DNA from: Bifidobacterium biavatii DSM 23969
GTDB taxonomy: Bacteria > Actinomycetota > Actinomycetes > Actinomycetales > Bifidobacteriaceae
DNA: 64,000 nucleotides
Reading direction: 5' to 3'
NCBI RefSeq assembly: GCF_000741165.1
Contig: NZ_JGYN01000030.1
Span: forward strand, 62,001 to 126,000
The first letter of the stretch is position 1, and each line of letters opens with the position of its first letter. The notes beneath the pieces were generated by a model. It saw only the letters and a program-made list of their open reading frames with translations, was not told the origin of the DNA and ran no database searches. The position numbers were made by a program, and so were the translations under genes. Positions 44,470 through 53,939 of this stretch are shown piece by piece.

Positions 44470-45945
44470 TCAGGAAATGCCCTTACAGTAGGTGACTTCG
44501 ATGTAGCGGTTGGCGAGGCCCATGAACTGGCCGGTGTTTGGGTCAGTGATCGCGCCGGTTTCCGGGTCGATGATGCCGTTCGTGTCCGCGTCGATCAGCG
44601 TGCCGTCGGCCTTGGTGATCGTGTTCGTCGCCGCGTCGTACGTCGATCCGTCGTCCGTGCCGCTCGACGACGACGTACCGTCGGACGAACCGGACGATCC
44701 TTCAGTCGATGTCGTACCGTCGGTCGAGGCGTTCGAGTCCGTGCCACTCGCGTCGGAACCGTTCGACGACGTGTCAGAAGAACCATCGGACGAGCCGGAC
44801 GACTGCGTGGTCGACTCGACCAGCGGCTTGCGGTCACGCAGCTTGGCCCACACGTCGTTCGCGGTCGAGGCCCACACCACCGTGGCCTGCGGATTGAGCG
44901 GGTCCGCCTCGATCGGCACGGTCTGCGAATACAAGTGCGACGTGTCGAAATCCTTGAGGCTCATTGCCAGACCAGCCAGCGCGGCCACGTCGGCGAGGCT
45001 CTCGCTCATCTGCACGGACTGGATCGCGGCCTTGGCGAGCTGGTACAGCTGGCTCGTCTGCGTGAAGTAGTTCTTCGACAGCGCGGTCTTGACCAGTCGC
45101 TTGATCAGATACTGTTGGCGCGTGGTGCGCATGATGTCCGAACCGTCAGTGCCGGTGCCTTTGCGCATGCGCGCGTACTGCGTGGCCTGCGTGCCGTCGA
45201 GATGATGGATGCCGCGCTTCAGGTCAAGCTGCGTGGTGTCGTCCTGCGTGTCGACCGGCACGCAGATGTCCACGCCGCCGATCGCGTCGACCATTTTGAC
45301 CAGGCCACCGAAATCGACGACCATGAAATTCTTGATGCTCATACCGGTCAGCGAATTCACCGCGCTCAACGTGCAGCTCGCAGCCGACGCAAGATCGCCG
45401 CCCTGCGCGTACGCGTTCGCGAAAATCGAGTTGAACCGCACGTAATACTGCGCCGCGATCTCGCCGTTCGACGTCGTGCAACTCGGCACGTCGACCATGG
45501 AATCGCGCGGAATCGACACCAGATTGATGTACGAACGATCGGCGGCGATCTGCATGACCATCGTCGTGTCCGAATTATGGAGTCCCTGCGTATCGTCCGC
45601 AGCACCGCCGACGGCCGTATTGTCGCTGCCTTCGCGCGTATCCTGGCCGATGAGCAGAATGTCGATCGGCTCGTTCGCGTACGGGTCGATCAGTGTGTTC
45701 TCCGTATCTTCCTTGCCGTCCTGCACGATCGACTTCACGCCCTGCGCCTTCACCGTGCCGGACATGTCGCTCCACACGGCGGCCGCGGCAGTGCCGACGA
45801 ACGTCAGCGCCGCGACCAGCACCATCGCGACCACGCTGACGGCACGGTGGCTCACGCGGTATCCCAGCGAGTGCCTCGGCGTGCCGGCGCGATGCCAGAC
45901 AAGATTGGGCAGCTCCTCGGAAGCCGTGAGTTTATGTGCCGCCAT
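44470..45945 (-). CDS. LytR-CpsA-Psr (LCP) family glycopolymer ligase
   Basis: 491 residues; ATG 45945 with GGAGG 6 nt before. A cytoplasmic tail and one helix (AVSVVAMVLVAALTFVGTAAA) precede the LCP domain: DILLIGQDTREG, DTTMVMQI and VSIPRDSMVDVP with the phosphate-binding Arg residues, VDAIGGVDICVP and HLDGTQATQYARMR. After the domain comes a long Ser/Thr/Asp linker and a calcium-site-like segment (LIDADTNGIIDPETG). LCP enzymes transfer undecaprenyl-linked polymers to peptidoglycan. It is the likely attachment enzyme for the polymer made at 12.9-25.1 kb. Confidence 0.9.
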   Translation of the reverse strand: MAAHKLTASEELPNLVWHRAGTPRHSLGYRVSHRAVSVVAMVLVAALTFVGTAAAAVWSDMSGTVKAQGVKSIVQDGKEDTENTLIDPYANEPIDILLIGQDTREGSDNTAVGGAADDTQGLHNSDTTMVMQIAADRSYINLVSIPRDSMVDVPSCTTSNGEIAAQYYVRFNSIFANAYAQGGDLASAASCTLSAVNSLTGMSIKNFMVVDFGGLVKMVDAIGGVDICVPVDTQDDTTQLDLKRGIHHLDGTQATQYARMRKGTGTDGSDIMRTTRQQYLIKRLVKTALSKNYFTQTSQLYQLAKAAIQSVQMSESLADVAALAGLAMSLKDFDTSHLYSQTVPIEADPLNPQATVVWASTANDVWAKLRDRKPLVESTTQSSGSSDGSSDTSSNGSDASGTDSNASTDGTTSTEGSSGSSDGTSSSSGTDDGSTYDAATNTITKADGTLIDADTNGIIDPETGAITDPNTGQFMGLANRYIEVTYCKGIS

Positions 45946-46094
45946 GATCTACCTCCGTTCGCCGCGGACAACCACGACAATCCGGCAAAGGATCGTCGCG
46001 AAATGTCGCGATATTCGCGATACGACGCGGTTTTGCTCCTCATGGAGCCGCCGACGATGCGCTGCCGAGCAGCGAATTGCATGTACGTAGGGGA

Positions 46095-46123
46095 AGTATA
46101 ACAGAAGGTATCGCGCGGGTTAA
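46095..46123 (-). promoter_or_regulatory. Promoter of the LCP gene
   Basis: Minus strand: TTAACC (46123-46118), 17 nt, TATACT (46100-46095). It would give a leader of about 140 nt. The rest of the 483-nt gap (45946-46428) shows no gene and no clear promoter for the permease. Confidence 0.6.
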
Positions 46124-46428
46124 TGGCGATCATCCAAGGCCAGGAGCGCGATTTCGGCTACGTTGCCCGCATGTTGGAGCTGCTCCGCGCATGTCGCATT
46201 CAGGGTTTTCCCAGACTTATTGCAGGACTACAGTAGACTTCGACAAGAAAACATCCACATATCACAGCCATAGTGTTGCCACGGGATGCCCACGCCCTTG
46301 CCGGCGCAGCATGGTTCCGACCATCGCCGGAAACGTTCGCCACCGGCCGGCGTCCCGGCCAACGCAACCGACGGCACGCGCCCACGACGGCACGCGACCG
46401 CCCAACTCAGGAGAACTGGAGAAGCCGT

Positions 46429-47793
46429 ATGTTCGTTCTCAAGAACGCCTGGGGTCAGCTCATGCGCCACAAACTGCGCACGTTGCTGATCCTCGTCATC
46501 GCAGTCGTCGTCGCCTTCGGGTCGCTGTTCACGCTGTCCGTGCGGCAGGCGAACACCACGGCGACCGTCACCGACCGCGCATCCCTCGCACCGGGCGCGA
46601 TCGTTCGTATGACCGCCGATCAGCAGGCGAAGTACGACGGCACCGACTCCAGCTGGGTGAAGAACTACCTGACCACCGACACGTACAACGGCTACTACGC
46701 TGTCGTCACCACCGCCAACATCACGCTCGCCAACGTCAACGCGTCCGAATCGTTCCCTGTGCGCCAGACCAGCGGCTCCATCCAGGCCATCGCGGGCAAG
46801 TCCGACGCCGACGCGAGCAAAACCGGCGGCGAATTCACGCTCAAGGCGTTCACGTCCGTCGACACCGCGCGCGACAACGACCTCGGCTCCTACAAGGTCG
46901 TCAAAGGCAAGCATCTGAGCTACTCCGGCAAGGCGGAAAAGGGCGCGCTCATCTCGCAGGCCCTCGCCAGCAAGAACAATCTCAAGGTCGGCGACAAGTT
47001 CACCGTCGCCAGCCCGTCCGACGCGAAGAAAACCACCGAACTCGTGGTGCGCGGCATCTACGAGTACACGGACGAGGCGCCCGCCGGCCACGGCTCCGAC
47101 GCCAAGCTCGCCAAGGACAACCGCGACAACGCGATCTACGTGGCCTACAGCACCATGTACACCACCGAATGGGCCAACGAGAAAGCCTCCGACTGGAGCA
47201 AGCCGGACCTGAGCTACGTGTTCGAATTCAGCTCCATGAGCGACTACAACAAGTTCGTCAAGAACGTGAAGAAGACAATTAAGGTCGGCTACGAAGTCTC
47301 CTCGCCGACCATCGCCAAGTATGAGCAGAAGATCAAGCCGATCACCTCGCTCAACGAACGCATGAACACCGTGTCGATCGCACTGCTCGCGGCCGGCGGC
47401 GTGCTGCTGCTCGCGCTCGTGCTGCTCAGCGTGTGGAAGCGCGGCAACGAGATCGGCACCGCGCTGATCTGCGGCGTCTCCCGCGGCCGCATGGGCTGGC
47501 AGCTCATGCTCGAAGCGTTCATCCCGCTGCTCGTCGGTCTCGGCCTTGGCCTGCTGGTCGGAGGATTCGCGTCCAAGCCGCTCGGTGCTTCGCTCGCCAC
47601 CGGCTACGCGACCACGATCGACGGCGGCATGATCTGGCACGTCGGCTGGATCGGGTTGGTCTGCGTGTTCGTGCTCGGCATCGTCGCGGCGCTGCGCGTG
47701 TGCTGCTTCGGCCCGAAGAAGCTGTTCGCGGCGCGCACCGGCGTGGCGGCCGGCACCACGGCCGCCACCGCAGCCGAGGAGGCGCAGGCATGA
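46429..47793 (+). CDS. ABC transporter permease, FtsX/MacB-like
   Basis: 454 residues; ATG 46429 with GGAG 7 nt before. One N-terminal helix (TLLILVIAVVVAFGSLFTL), a ~270-residue extracytoplasmic domain, then three C-terminal helices with the FtsX-like VWKRGNEIGTALICGVSRGRM cytoplasmic motif. This is the four-helix MacB/FtsX plan used for mechanotransmission or lipoprotein and peptide export. The stop overlaps the start of the partner ATPase gene (ATGA). Substrate unknown. Confidence 0.88.
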   Translation: MFVLKNAWGQLMRHKLRTLLILVIAVVVAFGSLFTLSVRQANTTATVTDRASLAPGAIVRMTADQQAKYDGTDSSWVKNYLTTDTYNGYYAVVTTANITLANVNASESFPVRQTSGSIQAIAGKSDADASKTGGEFTLKAFTSVDTARDNDLGSYKVVKGKHLSYSGKAEKGALISQALASKNNLKVGDKFTVASPSDAKKTTELVVRGIYEYTDEAPAGHGSDAKLAKDNRDNAIYVAYSTMYTTEWANEKASDWSKPDLSYVFEFSSMSDYNKFVKNVKKTIKVGYEVSSPTIAKYEQKIKPITSLNERMNTVSIALLAAGGVLLLALVLLSVWKRGNEIGTALICGVSRGRMGWQLMLEAFIPLLVGLGLGLLVGGFASKPLGASLATGYATTIDGGMIWHVGWIGLVCVFVLGIVAALRVCCFGPKKLFAARTGVAAGTTAATAAEEAQA

Positions 47794-49085
47794 GCGACGC
47801 ACTCGACAACGACATCGATCAGACCACGAACGAGTCCGCCAACGAATCCACTGACGACAGCAAGAAGGATGACATGACGAGCGACACTAACGATGAGGCC
47901 AAGCAGGCTGCCGAACGCGACGAGACGACGGCCGCCGACGCAACCGCCGAGACGACTGACGCGGCCGATACGAACGCCGCCGCGCAGGACGTGCAGTTCA
48001 GCATCGTGTTCGATGATGATGACGACGACCATGCCGACGCCGCCGAGTCCGCATCGGACACCACCGCAACCGACGACGACGCCGCCGTCGCCGTCGACAT
48101 CGCGAACGTGAGCGATAGTCTTGCGTCCGCGGAATTCCCGGACGACAAGGCGACGGACGCCGGCGAATCATCCGCGGACGACGCAGCGGGAAGCGCTGTC
48201 ATCGGCGACGTGGCGGGCGTGGCCGCGGCCAACGCGGCGCGCGTCAACGAAACGCTCGCACTCGGCAAGCAGGACGACGCGATCGTCGCCGCGGCAGCAA
48301 CGGCACAGTCCGCCGCGATCTCGGCCGGCGCCGACGATCACGCCGCTTCGGCCGACGACCAGTCGCTGCGACTGTCCGTCCGTCTCGACAAGGAACTCAA
48401 GGCGGGCCGCGAGGACGACAAGCTGCTCAAGGCGTACCCGTCACTCGCATTCAACAAGGTGACGCTCACCGACCGCAAGAGCGGGCACAACACGCTCGAC
48501 CGCGTGAGCGCGTCCTTCTACAAGGGCCACCTGTACGCGATCCGCGTGGACGGCGACGACGAGCGCGTCGCACTGCTCGGCCTCGTGACCGGTATGACCC
48601 GCCCGACCGATGGCGCGGTCATGAACAAGAGTCTCAACGTGCTCGAAATCGATCCGGGCGAACTGCTCGGCCACCGATTCGGCCTGATCCCGCAGCGCTA
48701 CGCGGTGCGCGACGATCTGAACGCCGAACAGAACGTGCTGTACGCGATGGACGCCTCCGGCCGCACGTTCCTCAAGCCCAAGCCGGTGCTGGCGCGTGAG
48801 CTGCTCATGCGCGTGGGCTTCGACGCGGACACGCCGAACGTGCCGGCCGGCAAGCTGCCGGAAGCACAGCGCCGACTGGTCGCGATCGCGCGCGCGATCT
48901 CGTGCGATGCGGAGGTCATCATCGCCGACGAGCCGACCGGCGGATTGGATGCGGACGACAGCGTGACCGTGCTCAAGGCGCTGCTGTCGCTCACGCACGG
49001 CGACGACAAGCGCTGCGTGGTGGTGCTTACCTCCGACGACGAGGTGGCCGAAGTCGCGGAACACGTCACGTATCTGAGCGAGTAG
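47790..49085 (+). CDS. ABC ATPase-like protein with degraded Walker A and long acidic N terminus
   Basis: 431 residues, start overlapping the permease stop. Residues 1-~215 are disordered, Asp/Ala/Thr-rich. The C-terminal half follows the ABC plan, but the Walker A position reads GDDERVALL instead of GxxGSGKSTLL: the Lys is Arg and Ser/Thr are Val and Ala. The signature reads LPEAQRRLVAIARA in place of LSGGQ. Walker B is intact (AEVIIADEPTGGLD), and QRY and TSDD stand at the Q- and H-loops. Such a protein may bind nucleotide poorly or act as a regulatory subunit. The intact partner motif set is unusual for a permease encoded without a second ATPase. Confidence 0.82.
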   Translation: MSDALDNDIDQTTNESANESTDDSKKDDMTSDTNDEAKQAAERDETTAADATAETTDAADTNAAAQDVQFSIVFDDDDDDHADAAESASDTTATDDDAAVAVDIANVSDSLASAEFPDDKATDAGESSADDAAGSAVIGDVAGVAAANAARVNETLALGKQDDAIVAAAATAQSAAISAGADDHAASADDQSLRLSVRLDKELKAGREDDKLLKAYPSLAFNKVTLTDRKSGHNTLDRVSASFYKGHLYAIRVDGDDERVALLGLVTGMTRPTDGAVMNKSLNVLEIDPGELLGHRFGLIPQRYAVRDDLNAEQNVLYAMDASGRTFLKPKPVLARELLMRVGFDADTPNVPAGKLPEAQRRLVAIARAISCDAEVIIADEPTGGLDADDSVTVLKALLSLTHGDDKRCVVVLTSDDEVAEVAEHVTYLSE

Positions 49086-49149
49086 GAGTGTTCGCGCGCT
49101 GCCGTGCTGCACGCTTTTCGCGGCTTGCGGCGCGGCAGCGGCGTTCATC

Positions 49150-49187
49150 GAAAAGCCTTCCGGCGAAACGTCGGAAGGCTTTTCTCT
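49150..49187 (+). terminator. Terminator of the ABC operon
   Basis: GAAAAGCCTTCCG pairs with CGGAAGGCTTTTC; followed by T-rich sequence. Works in both directions. Confidence 0.85.
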
Positions 49188-49263
49188 TGCGTGCGCCGGC
49201 GCTGCGACGGCGCGTCCGTCAATCATACGCACCAATCGCACGCATCAGCCGCACTCGTCACGG

Positions 49264-50094
49264 TCACACCATGCGCATGTGGTACTTCTCGGCGAGCGCG
49301 GCGATGTCGGGCCGGCCGTACTGTTCGACGAGGGCGAGCCAGCGGCGGCCGTTCTCCTCGCCGAAGCGCCGGGCCTTGGCCGTGTAGGCGTCGACGGACA
49401 GGAACTTGGGCGGCGTGGACTTGCTGTGGAATTTGTCGGCCACCATCACGGTTTCCTGCTCGAGGTTGACGGGCGCGTAGTCGTCGGGCGGCAAGGGCAG
49501 GTCCTGGCGGATCACGTCCTCGCGCGTGAGGCCCACGCCGGTGTGGTTGCGGGCGAACTGGGCGATCGACTCGTCCACGCCCTGTTCGAGCAGCCACTCG
49601 TAGCCGAGCAGGCCGTGCAGAATGTAGCGTTTGCCGTCGAATTTGAGCGGTTCGCCGTCGGAACCGTCGTGCTTGAGCACGCGGTAGGTGCCGATGTCGT
49701 GCAGCAGGCCGCCGATCATGACCAGATGCTCGTCGAGCAGGCGCGGCGGCACCTTACCGCCTTCCACTCCCCCGGTCGGGGGCACGATCCACGGCAGCTG
49801 CGTCGGCGTCGGTTGGTCCGGTTCAGCTGTCGTGACGGCGGCATCATCGTTCGTCGCAGCGGTTGTTAAATCGGCCGGCAGTCCGGCGTTCACGTCAACC
49901 GGCTGCAGTTCGGGCGCGTCCTTCGGCAGCGTGCAGCGCCGAGTGAACAGCGCGTTCTGCCGGCGCGCCAGCTGGCAGGCGATAGTGGCGACGATCACGC
50001 AATGCGTGTGGATCAGCTCATACGCTGCCTCGGATGGGGAAATACGGCGATGCAGTTCGTCGATTTGTTCAAGTGTGGGAATGTATCCGCTCAT
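49264..50094 (-). CDS. HD-domain hydrolase
   Basis: 276 residues from ATG 50094. An HD-type metal site is built from HTHCVIVA, GGLLHDIGTYR (the HD pair), RNHTGVG and a final VADKFHS. A ~70-residue linker (APELQPVDVNAGL...) is inserted between the first His and the HD pair. HD proteins hydrolyse phosphate esters of nucleotides. A TACAAT at 50107-50102 puts the transcript start on the ATG, so translation may be leaderless; no ribosome site is visible and no convincing -35. Confidence 0.8.
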   Translation of the reverse strand: MSGYIPTLEQIDELHRRISPSEAAYELIHTHCVIVATIACQLARRQNALFTRRCTLPKDAPELQPVDVNAGLPADLTTAATNDDAAVTTAEPDQPTPTQLPWIVPPTGGVEGGKVPPRLLDEHLVMIGGLLHDIGTYRVLKHDGSDGEPLKFDGKRYILHGLLGYEWLLEQGVDESIAQFARNHTGVGLTREDVIRQDLPLPPDDYAPVNLEQETVMVADKFHSKSTPPKFLSVDAYTAKARRFGEENGRRWLALVEQYGRPDIAALAEKYHMRMV

Positions 50095-50173
50095 ACCCGT
50101 CATTGTAGGACGGTGCGGTTCGGGCCGCTTGGGGGCAGGTCGGACGTCTCAGGCAGGGCGAACCGCCCGAACG

Positions 50174-51049
50174 TCAGATGGAGCGCACGCGGAATTCGCC
50201 GGTGCGGTTGGAGGCGACGATCATCTGGTCGTTGTTCAGCCGTGTCCAGCCGTCGGCCTCGTTCTGCTCGAAGCCGGAGCTGGCCACGACCACGCCGGAC
50301 GGCTTGCCGGTGCGCGCGTCGGTGTCGATCGCACGGTAGCGGATCACGCGATAGTCGTGCGCCTTGTCGGCCTTGCCGTACTGGTCGTAGATCTCGACGA
50401 TGCGCGGGCTGGTGACCTCGCGGCCGGCCGCGCACAGGGCGATGAACTGGTCCTCGCTCTGGATCATGCAGTTGTAGCTCGACTTCGGATATGCCTGGCG
50501 CAGCTGGCGCACGGCCTGCGCGACGGCCTCGTCGAGTGCGAAGCCAAACGCCACGTATTCGAGGATGACCGAGAAGAAAATGGCCGAGTCGGAACGGCCG
50601 CCCGTGGACAGGAATGCGCCGCGGTTGACCGGATAGTTGCGGTTGTGGATGATGTTCACGCCGTTCTCGTCGGAAATGTCGCCGTTGTGGATGAACGACA
50701 GGCCGTTGGCGAAGAACGGCTGCTGGTTTTCCATGATGAGCGGCTGATGTGAGCTGGCCAGGCGCAGGTGCCACAGCGCGCCGCGCGCCGGGTCGGCGGC
50801 GAAGTCGGCGGACAGCGGATCGCGATGGGCGGCGATGGTGCTCTTGTACAGTTTGACGCCGGTTTCGGGCGCGGGCGCGCCGCCGTCCCGGACGTGGGGC
50901 GGATCCGCGGGCTCGGAGATCAGCGAGGCTCCCCAACCGTCGTTGTGGATTTCGCTCAGCTCGATGAACTCGCGGGCTGCGGATTGACCGAGCACGTCGT
51001 TGAGGCTCAGGTTGGTACCTGCCGTTGCGTATCCCAGTAATCTGCACAT
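50174..51049 (-). CDS. Class II glutamine amidotransferase-like protein (GATase_4)
   Basis: 291 residues beginning MCRLLGY; Cys2 is the Ntn nucleophile after loss of Met. HNDGWGASL, LWHLRLASSHQP and FIHNGDISD are the glutaminase-site motifs of the YafJ/EgtC-like group. It lacks a synthase domain, so the ammonia acceptor or the actual reaction is unknown. The start codon sits in the loop of a CAGTAATC/GATTACTG inverted repeat (51035-51061), and TACAGT lies 8 nt before it, again suggesting a short or absent leader. Confidence 0.88.
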   Translation of the reverse strand: MCRLLGYATAGTNLSLNDVLGQSAAREFIELSEIHNDGWGASLISEPADPPHVRDGGAPAPETGVKLYKSTIAAHRDPLSADFAADPARGALWHLRLASSHQPLIMENQQPFFANGLSFIHNGDISDENGVNIIHNRNYPVNRGAFLSTGGRSDSAIFFSVILEYVAFGFALDEAVAQAVRQLRQAYPKSSYNCMIQSEDQFIALCAAGREVTSPRIVEIYDQYGKADKAHDYRVIRYRAIDTDARTGKPSGVVVASSGFEQNEADGWTRLNNDQMIVASNRTGEFRVRSI

Positions 51050-51061
51050 GGTTGATTACTG
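51035..51061. repeat. Inverted repeat enclosing a start codon
   Basis: CAGTAATC (51035-51042) and GATTACTG (51054-51061) are perfect complements separated by 11 nt that hold the ATG of the amidotransferase gene. It may be an operator or a hairpin that hides the start. Confidence 0.5.
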
Positions 51062-51106
51062 TACCGGAGCCGTGCCGCGACATGACGACGCGGTTATAGG
51101 TGTTCT

Positions 51107-53743
51107 TTATAGCGTGGCCTTGGCGGTCGGATTGGCCTTCGGTCCGCGCTTCGATGCGTCCTTCACTCCGGTCGATTCGCCTTTCGATTTGGCTTTCGAC
51201 TCGGTCGGTCCGCCTTTCGATTCGGTTGATCCGTTTTTCAATTCGGTATCTGCGGCCGACCCCGTCGCGCCGGTACCAGCCGCCGCGCCCGCTGCCTTTG
51301 CGTCACCGCCGGACTGCCCATTGAGGCTCCTCTTGCGGCCGGGCTTGCCGGAGGTGGCGGGAATGCGCTGCATGACGACCGTGGTTTCCCCGTCGGAGGG
51401 AAGCCGATGCCGCTGCGGTTCCACGGCGGGCCGCATGCCCGGCACGTTCGCTGAACCGGAGACGCCCCGCTCCGGACGACCCTTCGCGTCGCGCGCGCCG
51501 TCCTCGACGGAGGCGACGAGCTCGGCGAGCTGCCCGGATTCGGCCATGCGGCCGTCGTTCGGCTTCTTGAGCGGCACGCGCTTGAGCCGCGGCGGGCGGC
51601 GGGTGGCGATGAACAGCGGCTGGACCTCGATGATCGGGTTGAACGGCGCAAGTCCGAACCATTTGACCGGAGAACCGGCCACGTGGCGGATCGCGTACTT
51701 GGTGCGCAGGGCGATCGCGCCTCGCGTCGTCACCTTCGACTCCGGCATGAGGTCCTTGTGGACCAGCACGTAGCGGATCGTGCCGATGTCGGGATCGGCG
51801 TCGACCTTCGGGTACAGCGACTTCTGCTGCGGCAGTTCGCCGGAGCGGTTAAGGTCGTGCATGATCTGGTGCAGGTACACAGGGATCGACTGCGAGACCT
51901 TGAATCCGAGGCGGATGCGCACGCGGAACAGGAAGTTCGTGCCGAAGTTCTCGACCGAATACTCGCGCGTGAACGGCTCGTCGGTAGTTTGCACGGACAC
52001 TGCCCACCATGCGCGGGCGCGCTTGGGATGGTCCGCGAAGATCGAGAAGAAGATGTCCGTGTCAAGCCGGCGCATTTCCGAATCGGCGGTCATGTACACG
52101 AGATTGTCGGCGAAGTACGGGATGCGGAAATCGCCGTGCAAACGTTCGAGCGCAGGCAGAAAATCGCCGGTCTTCATGTGCCGCCGCTGCGAACGTTCGA
52201 TCTTCGTGCCCTCGTTCCACGTGTACATCACGAACAGGATGGCGAGCGTGAGCAACATGGTGAACCAGCCGCCGTGCAGGAACTTCGCCATCGACGCGAT
52301 GAAGAACATGACCTGGATCGCCAGGAACACGAGCAGGAACACCGCAGCGCCGACCCGGCGCCCGCTGTACCAGAGGTACACGGTCAGCAGCACGGTCGTC
52401 GTGATCATCGTGACCGTGAGCGCGAGCCCGTACGCGGCAGAAATGTGTTCGGAGTCGCGGAACAACGCGAGCACGGACAGCGTCGCCGCCAGCAGCACGC
52501 CGTTGACGACCGGAATGTACAGCTGGCCGCGCGTGCGGGCCGGGTAGCGCACCTGCAGATGCGGCATCCAGTTGAGTCGCGTCGCCTCGGACACCATGGT
52601 GAACGCGCCGGTGATGAGGGCCTGCGAGGCGATCACGCCGGCCGCGACGGACAGGATCACGGCCACGTAGCGCACGTTCGGGTTCATCATCTGGAAGAAC
52701 GGGTTGAGCGTGGCGACGCGGGCGAGCGCCGGATTGTGCTGGTTGCGCAGGATCCACGCGCCCTGGCCGAAGTAGCACAGCACGAGCGCGATCTTGATGA
52801 ACGGCCACGTGAAGTAGATGTTGCCGCGGCCGACGTGGCCCATGTCCGAGTAAAGCGCCTCCGCGCCGGTGGTGGACAGGAACACGGTGCCCATGAGCGC
52901 GATGCCGGCGGCGTTGTGCGGGCTGAACAGGAATTTCACGCCGTAGACGGGGTTGAGCGCGGCGAACACGGTCCAGTCGCCGGCGAGGTTGACCGCGCCC
53001 ACGACCGCGAGGAACGTGAACCAGACGAGCACGACGGAGCCGAACACCTTGCCGATGCTTTCGGTGCCGCGCGACTGCACGCAGAACAGTACGACGATGA
53101 TGACGACCGTAATCATGAGCGTCAGATCGGGGTTCGCGTCGAACAGCGGCTCGATCTGCGGCAGCGTCGTCAGGCCTTCGACCGCGGAGCTGATGGACAC
53201 GGCCGGCGTGAGCACCGAATCGGCCAGGAACGCCGCGCCGCCGACCATGGCGGGGATCGCGAGCCATGATCCGTGGCGCCGGATGAGCGAATAGAGCGCG
53301 AAGATGCCGCCTTCGCCGTTGTTGTCGATGCGCATGGCGATCAGCACGTATTTGACGGTGGTGATCAGCGTGATCGACCAGAAGATCAGGGAAAGCAGGC
53401 CGAGAACGGCCTCGCGGTCGGCGTTCGCGATGCCGCCCTGCCCGGACAGGAACGTCTGCGCGGTGTACAGGGGCGACGTGCCGATGTCGCCGTAGACCAC
53501 GCCGAGCGCCACGATCGACATGGCGAGCGAGATTTTGTCGGGACCGGACTGCAGTTTGGCCCACCAGCGTCCCAGCGGTCCCTTGGACGCGGTTTCGTAC
53601 AGCTTCACGGCCTCTTTCTGCTCGGCCTGGCGCTGCTTGGCAAGTTCTTCTTTTTCCTCTTCGGTCAGGGTTCTGCGGGAAACCTTGGGCGCGTTGGTGA
53701 ACGTGTCGGCTTTCAGCAGGGTTTCGTCAGGTTGTTGCGCCAT
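51107..53743 (-). CDS. kup: Low-affinity potassium transporter Kup
   Basis: 878 residues; ATG 53743 with GGAGG 7 nt before. The core has twelve helices, beginning with MSIVALGVVYGDIGTSPLYT, the diagnostic Kup motif, and EGGIFALYSLIRRH. The transporter imports K+ with protons. A cytoplasmic part of about 400 residues follows, ending in a long Lys/Ala/Gly/Ser-rich tail (ADTELKNGSTESKGGPTESK); the N-terminal ~70 residues are also charged. Family members are usually near 630 residues, so the tail is a long lineage-specific extension. Confidence 0.95.
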   Translation of the reverse strand: MAQQPDETLLKADTFTNAPKVSRRTLTEEEKEELAKQRQAEQKEAVKLYETASKGPLGRWWAKLQSGPDKISLAMSIVALGVVYGDIGTSPLYTAQTFLSGQGGIANADREAVLGLLSLIFWSITLITTVKYVLIAMRIDNNGEGGIFALYSLIRRHGSWLAIPAMVGGAAFLADSVLTPAVSISSAVEGLTTLPQIEPLFDANPDLTLMITVVIIVVLFCVQSRGTESIGKVFGSVVLVWFTFLAVVGAVNLAGDWTVFAALNPVYGVKFLFSPHNAAGIALMGTVFLSTTGAEALYSDMGHVGRGNIYFTWPFIKIALVLCYFGQGAWILRNQHNPALARVATLNPFFQMMNPNVRYVAVILSVAAGVIASQALITGAFTMVSEATRLNWMPHLQVRYPARTRGQLYIPVVNGVLLAATLSVLALFRDSEHISAAYGLALTVTMITTTVLLTVYLWYSGRRVGAAVFLLVFLAIQVMFFIASMAKFLHGGWFTMLLTLAILFVMYTWNEGTKIERSQRRHMKTGDFLPALERLHGDFRIPYFADNLVYMTADSEMRRLDTDIFFSIFADHPKRARAWWAVSVQTTDEPFTREYSVENFGTNFLFRVRIRLGFKVSQSIPVYLHQIMHDLNRSGELPQQKSLYPKVDADPDIGTIRYVLVHKDLMPESKVTTRGAIALRTKYAIRHVAGSPVKWFGLAPFNPIIEVQPLFIATRRPPRLKRVPLKKPNDGRMAESGQLAELVASVEDGARDAKGRPERGVSGSANVPGMRPAVEPQRHRLPSDGETTVVMQRIPATSGKPGRKRSLNGQSGGDAKAAGAAAGTGATGSAADTELKNGSTESKGGPTESKAKSKGESTGVKDASKRGPKANPTAKATL

Positions 53744-53798
53744 AACGCATCCTCCACATTGGCGGGGAGTCTCCCCGCTCATGCACCACCTCACACGC

Positions 53799-53834
53799 AA
53801 AGAAGCCCGTCGGAGGGGTTCCGGCGGACTTCTT
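53799..53834 (-). terminator. Terminator of the TatD gene
   Basis: AAGAAGCCCGTCGG pairs imperfectly with CCGGCGGACTTCTT; on the minus strand it ends in CTTCTTTG. It lies about 105 nt past the TatD stop and just upstream of kup. Confidence 0.65.
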
Positions 53835-53939
53835 CGTTGCTTAAGCGGTCAGTATAGGCGCGTGCCGAATGTTTGTCAAATCATCACACAATCGCGGCTG
53901 AATCGTGTGGACATCCGTCGACCGATTGACGTATTGCGG

